Part shown: positions 1 to 6,165 of the stretch, one piece after another
Position numbering within the stretch: position 1 is the first letter of the stretch
Layout of the letters: each line of letters opens with the position of its first letter
Source of the DNA: CAYJMQ01 sp964392415
GTDB taxonomy: Bacteria > Bdellovibrionota > JACOXK01 > 2-02-FULL-40-11
Reading direction: 5' to 3'
DNA length: 6,686 nucleotides
NCBI GenBank assembly: GCA_964392415.1
Contig: CAYMPL010000082.1
Span: forward strand, 1-6,686
Notes under the pieces: model-generated
What the model was told of the DNA's origin: nothing
Databases searched by the model: none
Seen by the model: the letters and a program-made list of their open reading frames with translations, nothing else
Translations under genes and position numbers: made by a program

Positions 1-1630
1 CTACCTCCGCCGCATAATAATTTTTTTTAGGTTCATCGATCATCACAAAAATGGCATAATGGGGTTGATCTGCCGGGAAAAAACCCAAAAATGAAGAAAT
101 ATATTTGTCTGAAAGATAGCCCCTCCCCCGCAAATCCGGTTTTTGAGCCGTCCCGGTTTTTCCGGCAACTTTATATTCTTTCATCGCAGCGGAAAAACCG
201 GTTCCCCCCTCTTCTGTCACACGAACCAGCATGCGGGTCAGTCTTCGCGCTACTTCTGGACTGATGACTTGCGCCACAAAGTAAGGCTCTGTTTCAATCA
301 CTTCCCCCATTTTGGGATCGATTTTCTTTTTCACAACAAACGGCCGCATGAGTTTTCCCCCATTCGCAATGGCAGAAATTGCAGAAACCAATTGAATCGC
401 AGTCACAGAAATTCCCTGTCCAAACGCAATATTCGTAAGATCAATAAGCCGCCATTCTTTATAGGGACGAACAATACCGGGGGATTCACCCGGGGCGTCA
501 ATTCCCGTTTTTCGGCCAAAACCAAATTCAAAAATTTTCCGGGAGAAGACGACCTTCCCCAACTGGGAGGCAATTTTTGCAGCGCCAATATTACTTGAAA
601 ACTTCAAAATATCAGAAAACGACAACCACCCATACTTGTGATTCTCCGCTTCACGAATTGCAGCCTCACGATTGACACGATAAAAACCGTTTTCACAAAA
701 AAATCTTTCTGAAGGTGAAATCCCTTCCTCCAGCGCCAAAGCAGAAAGAATCACTTTAAACGTCGAGCCAGGCTCAAAGGCATCCGTCAAAGCGGCATTC
801 TTCCAATGCAAGCGTCTGCCTTCAAAAAACCGATTCGGATTGAAAAAAGGATAATTTGCCATTGCAAGGATTTCCCCTGTCCGCACATCCTGAACAATCG
901 CCATACCTCGTCTGGCTTGAAATTTTGTTACGGCAAGTTCAAGTTCTTTTTCAATCATAAACTGAAGCGACTGTTCGATCGAAAGAATAAGCGATACCCC
1001 CTCTTGTGGCTCAACAAAAAGAGTTTCATCGAACGTAATCGGCCTTCCTAACGCGTCACGGATCATTTTTATGGAGCTCTTCTTCCCAAATAGAACGTCA
1101 TCGTGGCTGTATTCAAGCCCTTCAATCCCCTGTGAATCGACACCGACAACCCCAAGGAGTTGCCCCGCAAGTTCCTGATTCGGATAAAATCTTTTATACT
1201 CATCGAGAATCCCAATCCCTTCTATTGGGTGTTCCTTGATCCGCTGCGTAACCGAGTCGCTCAGCAACCGCTCGATCCAGACAAATGACTTTTTAGACTT
1301 TATTTTTTGGTAAATTTTATAATCTGAAATGCCTGTAAGGGCGCTTAAACGCCTGGCAACATATTTGGGCGCCTTGATTTTATTTGGGTTCGCAAACAAC
1401 GATCCGACTTTTCGGCTTACGGCAAGCTCATTCATATTACGGTCATAAATCGTCCCTCTTTTGGGAAAGAGCGTGATAGCCGTTCGGTATTGCCGTTTCG
1501 CCAATTCCTGGAGTTTTCTATTGGGAATAAGTTGGAGTTGAAGCGCTCTTCCAATGATAAAAAGGAAAAAAAAGATCCCGACAAAGAAGATCGCAAGAAT
1601 TCGAATTTTAAGAAATCCCTGACGTATCAT
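1..1630 (-). CDS. ftsI: FtsI-type class B penicillin-binding protein (peptidoglycan DD-transpeptidase), 3' end cut by window
   Basis: This is the septal peptidoglycan transpeptidase that cross-links peptide stems at the division site, anchored in the inner membrane with its catalytic domain in the periplasm. I translated 543 codons by hand from ATG at 1630; no stop occurs before the edge. Seen: a short cytoplasmic N-terminus, one membrane anchor at about residues 10-27, and the PBP-dimer-domain motif RGTIYDR at 58-64. All three transpeptidase motifs follow: STFK with nucleophile Ser289, SSN at 345-347 and KTGT at 491-494. About 50 residues after KTG are visible, ending in the family-like segment EPKKNYYAAEV, so only a few tens of residues are probably missing. 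The start lies 13 nt after the ftsL stop with no clear Shine-Dalgarno sequence, suggesting translational coupling. SpoVD-like or other class B PBPs are alternatives, but the ftsL neighbour favours FtsI. Confidence 0.96.
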   Translation of the reverse strand, partial: MIRQGFLKIRILAIFFVGIFFFLFIIGRALQLQLIPNRKLQELAKRQYRTAITLFPKRGTIYDRNMNELAVSRKVGSLFANPNKIKAPKYVARRLSALTGISDYKIYQKIKSKKSFVWIERLLSDSVTQRIKEHPIEGIGILDEYKRFYPNQELAGQLLGVVGVDSQGIEGLEYSHDDVLFGKKSSIKMIRDALGRPITFDETLFVEPQEGVSLILSIEQSLQFMIEKELELAVTKFQARRGMAIVQDVRTGEILAMANYPFFNPNRFFEGRRLHWKNAALTDAFEPGSTFKVILSALALEEGISPSERFFCENGFYRVNREAAIREAENHKYGWLSFSDILKFSSNIGAAKIASQLGKVVFSRKIFEFGFGRKTGIDAPGESPGIVRPYKEWRLIDLTNIAFGQGISVTAIQLVSAISAIANGGKLMRPFVVKKKIDPKMGEVIETEPYFVAQVISPEVARRLTRMLVRVTEEGGTGFSAAMKEYKVAGKTGTAQKPDLRGRGYLSDKYISSFLGFFPADQPHYAIFVMIDEPKKNYYAAEV

Positions 1631-1643
1631 GTCATCAAAGATA

Positions 1644-2003
1644 TTATTTCATATAAATAATTTGCTCATGTTTCGGATTTTTAAGATGAAACCGTTCTGT
1701 TGCCATGGATGAAAGACGCGAAGGGGAACTCAGCATCGCAAGTTCAATTTTCAACTTCTCATTCTTCATAAAGTGGCGGCGTTCCTCTTTGGTAACTTCA
1801 AGAATTTTATAGTTCAATCTCACAACCTCCACACGAGACCAGACATAAAATAGAACAGTCCCTGTTAAAAAGCAGCCAAGCAAAAAAAGTTTTAAAATGC
1901 CAAAAAAGACTGCCGTCCTGTCAACTGCCAAAGAGCGCTTCTGTTTATAAAGTATGTGTTCAGCCCGCTGGAGAGAACGATACGCAATACTATTTCGCTT
2001 CAT
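1644..2003 (-). CDS. ftsL: Cell division protein FtsL
   Basis: A 119-residue bitopic membrane protein with the architecture of FtsL, the divisome subunit that forms a periplasmic coiled coil with FtsB and helps activate FtsW-FtsI. Seen: a basic cytoplasmic tail (residues 1-30), one transmembrane helix at about 32-54, then a charged heptad-like stretch at about 56-90. The C-terminus reads SPSRLSSMATERFHLKNP, typical of FtsL-family proteins, where this segment sits just after the coiled coil. Its start codon overlaps the rsmH stop (ATGA), and ftsI begins 13 nt after its stop, which is the usual rsmH-ftsL-ftsI order. FtsL is poorly conserved, so the name rests on architecture plus position; both agree. 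Confidence 0.9.
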   Translation of the reverse strand: MKRNSIAYRSLQRAEHILYKQKRSLAVDRTAVFFGILKLFLLGCFLTGTVLFYVWSRVEVVRLNYKILEVTKEERRHFMKNEKLKIELAMLSSPSRLSSMATERFHLKNPKHEQIIYMK

Positions 2004-2935
2004 GGAACCACCCTCCTTTCAAAAACCCTCATTTTTGCGCTCCGTGATCTGGGATTTTTCTCTATCTCCCCCTCCGTGGGAACGACCGGTTTTCGTGTTA
2101 TCCTTACCCCCATCGATCTCTTTCCACAAACACAGCGAGGCAGAAATCTTGGGCAAATACAAGGATTTTCAAAACGAAGAAACCCCTGCTTGATGATTCT
2201 GTCTTCCAATGAATGAAAGCTCAAGACAATAAGTCTTCCCCCGATATTCATCGAACCCATCAAAGACCGGCATGCGTCTTCCAATCCCTCGAGCTCCCGA
2301 TTGACGGCAATTCGAAGCGCCTGAAACACGCGGGTTGCCGGATGTAGCTGATATTTCCTTTTGGGAATAAGATAAGAAATAAGATGAGCAAGCTCTAAGG
2401 TCGTTCGAATCGGTTTTCGTTCTCTTACTTCGATAATCTTTCTTGCTATCTTTCTTGAAAATTTTTCTTCACCATATTTGTAAAAAATATCTGCGAGCGC
2501 CTTTTCAGAAAGTCTATTTATAAAATCATATGCGGTCTCTTTCTGAGAGAGAGACTGCCGCATATCGAGAGGCCCTTCTTTTTGGAAACTGAATCCCCTC
2601 TCAGGGTCATCGAGCTGGTAAGATGAAACCCCCAAATCAAGGAGCGCGCCGTCCCAAGTCTCAGAGGGAAACATCTTTTTTAAACTTTCAACCTCTTTAA
2701 AATCTCCATGGAAAAGAAACAACCTTTTTCCAATTTCTTTTCTGAACCGCTTTTTCGTCTCTCCTAAAGCCCCTTCGTCTTTATCTACCCCTATGACCAC
2801 AGAAGATATGGATGCCCCTAAAATCGCCTCCGTGTGCCCGCCTAATCCAATCGTCCCATCCAGATAGACCCCCCCCTCTTTGACTTGCAAAAAATCGAGT
2901 ACTTCTTTCGCCAAAACCGGCCGGTGTTCCCACAT
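2000..2935 (-). CDS. rsmH: 16S rRNA (cytosine(1402)-N4)-methyltransferase RsmH (MraW)
   Basis: RsmH uses S-adenosylmethionine to methylate N4 of C1402 in the 16S rRNA decoding centre. At 311 residues it has the usual family length. Seen: HRPVL at 4-8; the SAM-binding loop YLDGTIGLGGHT at 24-35; the acidic motif GVDKDEGA at 49-56; DGALLDLGVSSYQLDDPERG at 95-114; DMR at 124-126; ALRIAVNRELE at 206-216; VLSFHSLEDRIIKQ at 237-250; and the C-terminal PSRSAK-type segment, here NPRSRSAKMRVFER. A CxC...CxC cluster (Cys259, 261, 268, 270) is common in the family. The residue after DMR is Gln, where Met is more usual. The ATG at 2935 is the only in-frame start before an upstream stop, and it lacks an obvious Shine-Dalgarno. 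The gene starts 18 nt after the TPR gene ends, not after mraZ as is normal. A run of eight G at about residues 20-22 is worth checking for read errors. Confidence 0.97.
   Translation of the reverse strand: MWEHRPVLAKEVLDFLQVKEGGVYLDGTIGLGGHTEAILGASISSVVIGVDKDEGALGETKKRFRKEIGKRLFLFHGDFKEVESLKKMFPSETWDGALLDLGVSSYQLDDPERGFSFQKEGPLDMRQSLSQKETAYDFINRLSEKALADIFYKYGEEKFSRKIARKIIEVRERKPIRTTLELAHLISYLIPKRKYQLHPATRVFQALRIAVNRELEGLEDACRSLMGSMNIGGRLIVLSFHSLEDRIIKQGFLRFENPCICPRFLPRCVCGKRSMGVRITRKPVVPTEGEIEKNPRSRSAKMRVFERRVVP
2012..2017 (-). promoter_or_regulatory. Strong Shine-Dalgarno for ftsL inside the rsmH 3' end
   Basis: The minus strand reads AAAGGAGGG just before ftsL; the AGGAGG core leaves 8 nt to the ATG at 2003. 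It lies within the last codons of rsmH and is the best ribosome-binding site in the division operon. It fixes the ftsL start and suggests that ftsL is translated efficiently in its own right as well as by coupling through the ATGA overlap. Confidence 0.85.
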
Positions 2936-2953
2936 TAAATAATCATAGCATTT

Positions 2954-3946
2954 TTATTTTTTTAAGGCAGCTATAGATGCTCGAACATCCGCCGCATATA
3001 AGACGAGGGGATCCAGGGTGAGCGCCTTGTTTAAAAACTCATACGCCTTTTCCCTTTCATGTAAAGCCTGATAATTTTTTCCAAGATAATAATAGATTTC
3101 CGCCAGATCAAGACGAATACCAGAAGGGACTTTTTGAAGAGCATCAGCAAACATTAAAATCGACTCTTGATGATTTCCATTTTTGTAAAGCCATATCCCT
3201 TTTAAATGGGGAAGATAGAAATCGATCCAAATCTGTTTTTGCTCCCGCCAATCAGATGATTCAATAATTTTTTCTGCTTTCTCTAAGAGATCTTTGACAT
3301 CATTCAGTTTTTTATCACTATAAAGATAGAGATATGCAAGCTCAATCACTGCCTGCTCATCAGTCGGGTTATTTGTCATGATCGAAAGATAATCTTTTTC
3401 TGCTATCTGAAACTGAGTTTCAAAAAGCTTGGGTTTATTCATCAGTTTGTGCGTCAGCCCCAAATAAAGATTCACAGTTGGTTCATGCGCGGCAAAATCA
3501 TTGGCCAATTCAAAGTATTTGAGAGCCTCCTTTAACTTTCCCTGCCAGAGATGGGACAGCGCTGCATTGAGATAGGCCCCCCAGTCATTGGGCCTTTGCT
3601 TCATTAACTTTTCTGAGAGATTTTGAGCTGCTTTATACCGCCCTGTCGCAAGGTAACAATAGATGAGGGCTGATCTCCGCCAGTACTCCATTTTTTTTGA
3701 ATTGAGAAGCCCTGCCGATTCAAAACCGATAATGGCATTTTCATAATCCCCTTCTAAATAATCCTCATAGGCGCGATCAAAAAGCCGATCGACCTTTTTT
3801 TCAAGCGTAAAACCGTCTTTCCATTCGATCGCAACAATATCGCCTTCCACCCCTGCCATTCCTTCGGGCTTCTGCTTCGGTGGCGTTGAGGCACAAGACC
3901 AGAACCAAACGGAGAAGACAACAACATAAACACTCTTTCGCATCAT
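2954..3946 (-). CDS. TPR-repeat protein, probable lipoprotein, at the head of the division operon
   Basis: A helical tetratricopeptide-repeat protein of about 330 residues, probably exported and lipid-anchored. From ATG at 3946 the N-terminus is MMRKSVYVVVFSVWFWSCAS: a basic start, a hydrophobic core and a Cys preceded by Ser. This looks like a signal-peptidase-II site, although the lipobox is not canonical (Phe at -3, Trp at -2). A TTG at 3982 could extend it by 12 residues, but that would bury the signal peptide; neither start has a good ribosome-binding site. Later sequence shows TPR-like helix pairs, for example around AYEDYLEGDYENAIIGFESA, AYLNAALSHLWQGKLKEALK and a final copy containing YYYLGKNYQALHEREKAYEF. 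TPRs bind proteins, so a scaffold or envelope-assembly role is plausible but unproven. It ends 18 nt before rsmH, implying co-transcription with the division genes. Confidence 0.85.
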   Translation of the reverse strand: MMRKSVYVVVFSVWFWSCASTPPKQKPEGMAGVEGDIVAIEWKDGFTLEKKVDRLFDRAYEDYLEGDYENAIIGFESAGLLNSKKMEYWRRSALIYCYLATGRYKAAQNLSEKLMKQRPNDWGAYLNAALSHLWQGKLKEALKYFELANDFAAHEPTVNLYLGLTHKLMNKPKLFETQFQIAEKDYLSIMTNNPTDEQAVIELAYLYLYSDKKLNDVKDLLEKAEKIIESSDWREQKQIWIDFYLPHLKGIWLYKNGNHQESILMFADALQKVPSGIRLDLAEIYYYLGKNYQALHEREKAYEFLNKALTLDPLVLYAADVRASIAALKK

Positions 3947-4037
3947 GGCTGGATAAACGATATCAAACCCCTTTTCGTTCAATCAAGCAAAAACAAGCTG
4001 TTGTTTTCTCCTTCCGACACATGTTAGAAATTCGGCG
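3947..4037. promoter_or_regulatory. Divergent intergenic region between the TPR-rsmH-ftsL-ftsI operon and ribF
   Basis: These 91 bp must hold the promoters of both divergent units unless transcription starts further away. On the minus strand, TTGATT, an 18-nt spacer and TATCGT give a weak sigma70-like candidate that would place transcription close to the ATG at 3946. No convincing promoter is visible for ribF. A purine-rich GGAAGGAG on the minus strand (4008-4015) resembles a Shine-Dalgarno but precedes only a five-codon frame. On the plus strand, a six-codon frame (4021-4041) ends in ATGA overlapping the ribF start. Confidence 0.4.
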
Positions 4038-4979
4038 ATGAAAATCTATCGATCTTCATTTGCAATCAAAAAGAAATTCCAATCTCCCGTAGTGGCTATT
4101 GGAAATTTCGATGGCGTTCATCTCGGCCATCAGGAGATCTTAAGAAAAGTCATCCAGAAGGCAAAAAAAATAAAGGGGACCTCCGTTATCTATACCCTCT
4201 TCCCCCCCCCCGCTTGCGTACTCCGTCCAAATATACATGTCCCTCAAATTCTAACACTCAAAGATCGATTAAAAAAAATCGAAGAATCAGGAATTAATAT
4301 CGTCATCATTGAAAAATTTAGTCTCAGATTTTCAAGAAAAACGGCTCAAGAATTCTTTGATGAAATTATTTTAAAGAATTTAAAAACAAAAATTCTTTAT
4401 GTCGGTTACAATTTCTTTTTTGGAAAAGATCGGCAGGGGGATGTTGCCTTTTTAAAGAAACAGACTAAAAAAAATAAAATCGAATTCCATATGGTAAGTC
4501 CATTTCGCAAAGAGAATGAAATCATAAGCTCTACAAAAATCCGAACCCTTATTCTCGGCGGAGAGGTAAAAAAAGCAGCCCTCTTTCTGGGTCGTCCTTA
4601 TTCTTTAAAAGGAACGGTTGTCCACGGAGAAGGGCGCGGCCTAAAACTCGGGATTCCCACCGCAAATATCAAAACGGATGCGGAATTGATTCCCATGGAA
4701 GGAGTTTATGTCACCCAAACAGAATTGAACAATCAATTATACCCCAGCGTTACCTCTATTGGATGTGCTGTCACATTCTCAAAAAATGCCCCTTTTTCCA
4801 TCGAAACGCATATCTTGGATTTCATCAGCGGACGGCCACTTTATGGAAAGCCGCTTACGATTCATTTTTTGGACCGGATTCGGGATATTCAAAAATTCGA
4901 TTCTGCCAAAGCGCTCATTTCAAACATTCAGCAAGATATTCAAATCGCAAAGAAAATATTTAAAAACCGCTTCACTTAA
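4038..4979 (+). CDS. ribF: Bifunctional riboflavin kinase / FMN adenylyltransferase (FAD synthetase)
   Basis: RibF phosphorylates riboflavin to FMN and adenylates FMN to FAD, in the cytoplasm. At 313 residues it has full family length. The N-terminal nucleotidyltransferase domain shows GNFDGVHLGH at 22-31 (HxGH motif), VGYNFFFG at 122-129 and ISSTKIR at 163-169. The C-terminal kinase domain shows GEGRGLKLGIPTAN at 197-210, with the PTAN motif, and IETHILDF at 255-262, with the likely catalytic Glu256. One oddity: the family's PHP motif, usually in a TFxPHP context, reads FPPP here, so its His is Pro57. This codon lies in a run of ten C. The frame is intact on both sides, so a frameshift is not indicated; a real substitution or a base error is possible. 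The ATG at 4038 has no clear Shine-Dalgarno and overlaps the stop of a six-codon frame. The kinase half looks fully intact. Confidence 0.96.
   Translation: MKIYRSSFAIKKKFQSPVVAIGNFDGVHLGHQEILRKVIQKAKKIKGTSVIYTLFPPPACVLRPNIHVPQILTLKDRLKKIEESGINIVIIEKFSLRFSRKTAQEFFDEIILKNLKTKILYVGYNFFFGKDRQGDVAFLKKQTKKNKIEFHMVSPFRKENEIISSTKIRTLILGGEVKKAALFLGRPYSLKGTVVHGEGRGLKLGIPTANIKTDAELIPMEGVYVTQTELNNQLYPSVTSIGCAVTFSKNAPFSIETHILDFISGRPLYGKPLTIHFLDRIRDIQKFDSAKALISNIQQDIQIAKKIFKNRFT
4202..4211 (+). repeat. C10 homopolymer inside ribF
   Basis: Ten consecutive C encode the end of Phe55 and all of Pro56-Pro57-Pro58. A tract of this length in coding sequence is prone to slippage in the cell and to length or base errors in sequencing. 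It coincides with the active-site PHP motif of the FAD synthetase domain. Confidence 0.9.
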
Positions 4980-5011
4980 AGCTAGTTCAATAACAGAATG
5001 ACTTACATCAT

Positions 5012-5039
5012 GTCATCCCGAGCGTAAGCGAGGCATCTC
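5012..5039 (+). repeat. Diverged single unit of the GTCAT-type dispersed repeat
   Basis: The sequence begins GTCATCCCGAGCG and ends GGCATCTC, a diverged relative of the unit at 5061-5087 (GTCATTCCGAACG...GGAATCTC). It lies 21 nt left of the long inverted repeat and has no obvious partner at the right end. Such units are widespread intergenic repeats in many bacterial genomes; that statement is from general knowledge. Confidence 0.65.
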
Positions 5040-5060
5040 ATTGTTTAAGCAAGGTATATC

Positions 5061-5179
5061 GTCATTCCGAACGCAGTGAGGAATCTCTCCGCGATAAGAA
5101 GAGTCGGGCTGTCGCTCGCAGGTTGGAAGTGTCATTCTGAGGAGCCGCTAAGCGGCGACGAAGAATCGTGCTGCTGTGA
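5061..5179. repeat. Left arm of a 119-bp inverted repeat flanking the two-gene cassette
   Basis: Its reverse complement aligns without gaps to 6047-6165, with 6 mismatches in 119 by manual comparison (about 95% identity). It is composite: a 27-bp unit at 5061-5087, a linker of about 43 bp that is equally conserved between the arms, and a 37-bp unit at 5131-5167. The 37-bp unit contains a perfect hairpin, GCCGC-TAA-GCGGC, at 5144-5156, nested in outer ATTCT/AGAAT arms. The hairpin may also end transcription after ribF, but there is no T-run. The conserved linker argues that the whole composite duplicated as one piece. Confidence 0.92.
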
Positions 5180-5193
5180 GAGTGTAATAAGCG

Positions 5194-5223
5194 TTGAATC
5201 TTGGTGAAAACCTCCTGTATACT
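5194..5223 (+). promoter_or_regulatory. Candidate sigma70-like promoter for the two-gene cassette
   Basis: TTGAAT (5194-5199) and TATACT (5218-5223) are separated by 18 nt, with one or two mismatches each to the consensus hexamers. Transcription would start near 5230, giving a leader of about 30 nt before the ATG at 5263. The promoter lies inside the inverted repeats, so the cassette would carry its own promoter. Confidence 0.5.
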
Positions 5224-5252
5224 ATTCACAAGTTAGATAGCAATGCCAACCC

Positions 5253-5257
5253 GGGAG
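5253..5257 (+). promoter_or_regulatory. Ribosome-binding site that sets the first cassette gene's start
   Basis: GGGAG lies 5 nt before the ATG at 5263. It supports this ATG over an upstream in-frame TTG at 5194, which falls in the -35 box of the candidate promoter and would put 23 non-signal-like residues before the signal peptide. Confidence 0.7.
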
Positions 5258-5262
5258 ATCAC

Positions 5263-5553
5263 ATGGAAAGATATTTGAAAATAGGGTTATTTATTGTGAT
5301 ATTCGCATTTATTTCAAACAAATCTTTTTCATATGAATATGAACAAAACAATGAGGAGAATGAATGCGAGCAAGCCGAGGATGTTAGTGAATGTTTAAAA
5401 GATTCTCATTCTGTACCTTATTTCAAAAATGGTAAAATGCAGGGATTTAAGAGGGTCGAAAAAGGCAATAGCGGTGTTTATGAAAATTTTGGAATACAAC
5501 AAGGTGATACGATTTCGTTACCAAACCAATACCATGAAAATAGTGATTATTAA
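5263..5553 (+). CDS. Small exported protein with a partial GspC-like PDZ segment
   Basis: A 96-residue protein from ATG 5263. Residues 1-23 form a Sec-type signal peptide (basic start, hydrophobic core IGLFIVIFAFI, likely cleavage after SFS). The mature chain opens with an acidic, Gln/Asn-rich stretch holding two cysteines, C35 and C44, which could form a disulfide in the periplasm. Residues 52-84, from PYFKNGKMQGF through VYENFGIQQGDTI, resemble the first half of the PDZ domain of type II secretion protein GspC (general form: PxFKNGKxxGFxL...G(S)xxxKxGLxxGDxI). The rest of a PDZ domain is missing: the chain stops 12 residues after GDTI and lacks the usual N-G turn. It could be a truncated GspC relative or an independent small family. 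The resemblance is from memory, not a search. The next gene starts 19 nt downstream, so the two are likely co-transcribed. Confidence 0.72.
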   Translation: MERYLKIGLFIVIFAFISNKSFSYEYEQNNEENECEQAEDVSECLKDSHSVPYFKNGKMQGFKRVEKGNSGVYENFGIQQGDTISLPNQYHENSDY

Positions 5554-5572
5554 GGTTTGACGGTCAATCAGT

Positions 5573-6094
5573 GTGAAAGTTAAATGGCTCTATCATTCCT
5601 TTAAATTATTAACTCTTCTGCTTGGTTTTTTGTTTTTACTGGGTACTTCAACGAGTTATGCATTAGATGAAAATAAAGTTTCCGCGGGCGATTTAAATCA
5701 CCTTAATCGAGCATTTGAAAGATTGGCCAAGTCAGATGGATACATCGCTGAAAATTGGGACATTGTCATAGGGAAAAGTATCACTAATAATCCTACAAAC
5801 TTTTTAAAAGCCTACAAGAAAAATGAGCATCTCGTAACAAGACTCGATGCACTCGTAAATAATCTGGGTCCGGAATATGTTGATGATTTTAAAAGGCAGG
5901 CTGTTCAAATTCGCAACCGCATAAATGCACTTAAATCAATTACAGATGAAAGTTTAAAGCCACTGGCAAAAGAATGTATAGAAGAGCTTCAACGTCATCT
6001 TAAGGTTATTGAAAAACCAATCAATCACAAATCATCAATAACCTCATCACAGCGGCACGATTCTTCGTCGCCGCTTAGCGGCTCCTCAGAATGA
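5573..6094 (+). CDS. Exported helical protein of unknown function, C-terminus encoded by the flanking repeat
   Basis: I do not recognise this 173-residue protein. GTG at 5573 is the only start before an upstream in-frame stop, and it has no clear ribosome-binding site. Residues 1-30 are a signal peptide (MKVKWLYHSFK, then a Leu-rich core, likely cleaved after SYA30). The mature part looks mainly alpha-helical, with one cysteine (Cys135) and long charged amphipathic stretches at about 40-60 and 100-147. From residue 159 onward the protein is encoded by the right inverted repeat: the terminal SQRHDSSSPLSGSSE and the stop codon all lie in repeat sequence. This Ser-rich tail is therefore probably recent and non-ancestral; the original stop may have been lost when the repeat arrived. 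It follows the smaller exported protein by 19 nt, so the pair may work together outside the inner membrane. Confidence 0.72.
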   Translation: MKVKWLYHSFKLLTLLLGFLFLLGTSTSYALDENKVSAGDLNHLNRAFERLAKSDGYIAENWDIVIGKSITNNPTNFLKAYKKNEHLVTRLDALVNNLGPEYVDDFKRQAVQIRNRINALKSITDESLKPLAKECIEELQRHLKVIEKPINHKSSITSSQRHDSSSPLSGSSE

Positions 6095-6165
6095 CACTTC
6101 CAACCTGCGAGCGACAGCCCGACTCTTCCTGTCGCGGGGAGATTCCTCACTTCGTTCAGAATGAC
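6047..6165. repeat. Right arm of the 119-bp inverted repeat
   Basis: This is the inverted copy of 5061-5179. It contains the 37-bp hairpin unit at 6059-6095, with GCCGC-TTA-GCGGC at 6070-6082, the same linker, and the 27-bp unit ending in GAATGAC at 6165. The first 48 bp overlap the end of the preceding gene. Five of the six differences from the left arm lie in the outer part (after about 6125), so the inner part is almost unchanged. Just outside both arms the word TACCTTG recurs, in the same orientation as the arms, hinting that the ancestral repeat may have been longer. Confidence 0.92.

Noticed and set aside
143..1051. Plus-strand open frames at 143-598 and 806-1051
   Set aside because: They lie antisense to ftsI, whose three catalytic motifs and continuous frame leave no doubt about the coding strand.
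1954..2216. Two overlapping plus-strand frames over the rsmH-ftsL junction
   Set aside because: They are antisense shadows of rsmH and ftsL, with no start signal of their own.
2869..2876. G8 run early in rsmH as a phase-variation tract
   Set aside because: The frame and motifs continue normally on both sides, rsmH is a housekeeping gene, and eight bases is modest. It is noted only as a possible read-error site.
3943..3982. Upstream TTG start (3982) for the TPR gene
   Set aside because: It would add 12 residues before a good signal peptide and has no ribosome-binding site. The ATG at 3946 is preferred, although its own site is weak too.
4759..5001. Alternative-frame plus-strand openings inside the 3' end of ribF
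   Set aside because: They overlap the conserved riboflavin kinase domain in another frame and resemble no protein.
5012..5179. CRISPR array
   Set aside because: The repeats are only three, differ from one another, are unequally spaced and contain internal hairpins. No cas gene is visible.
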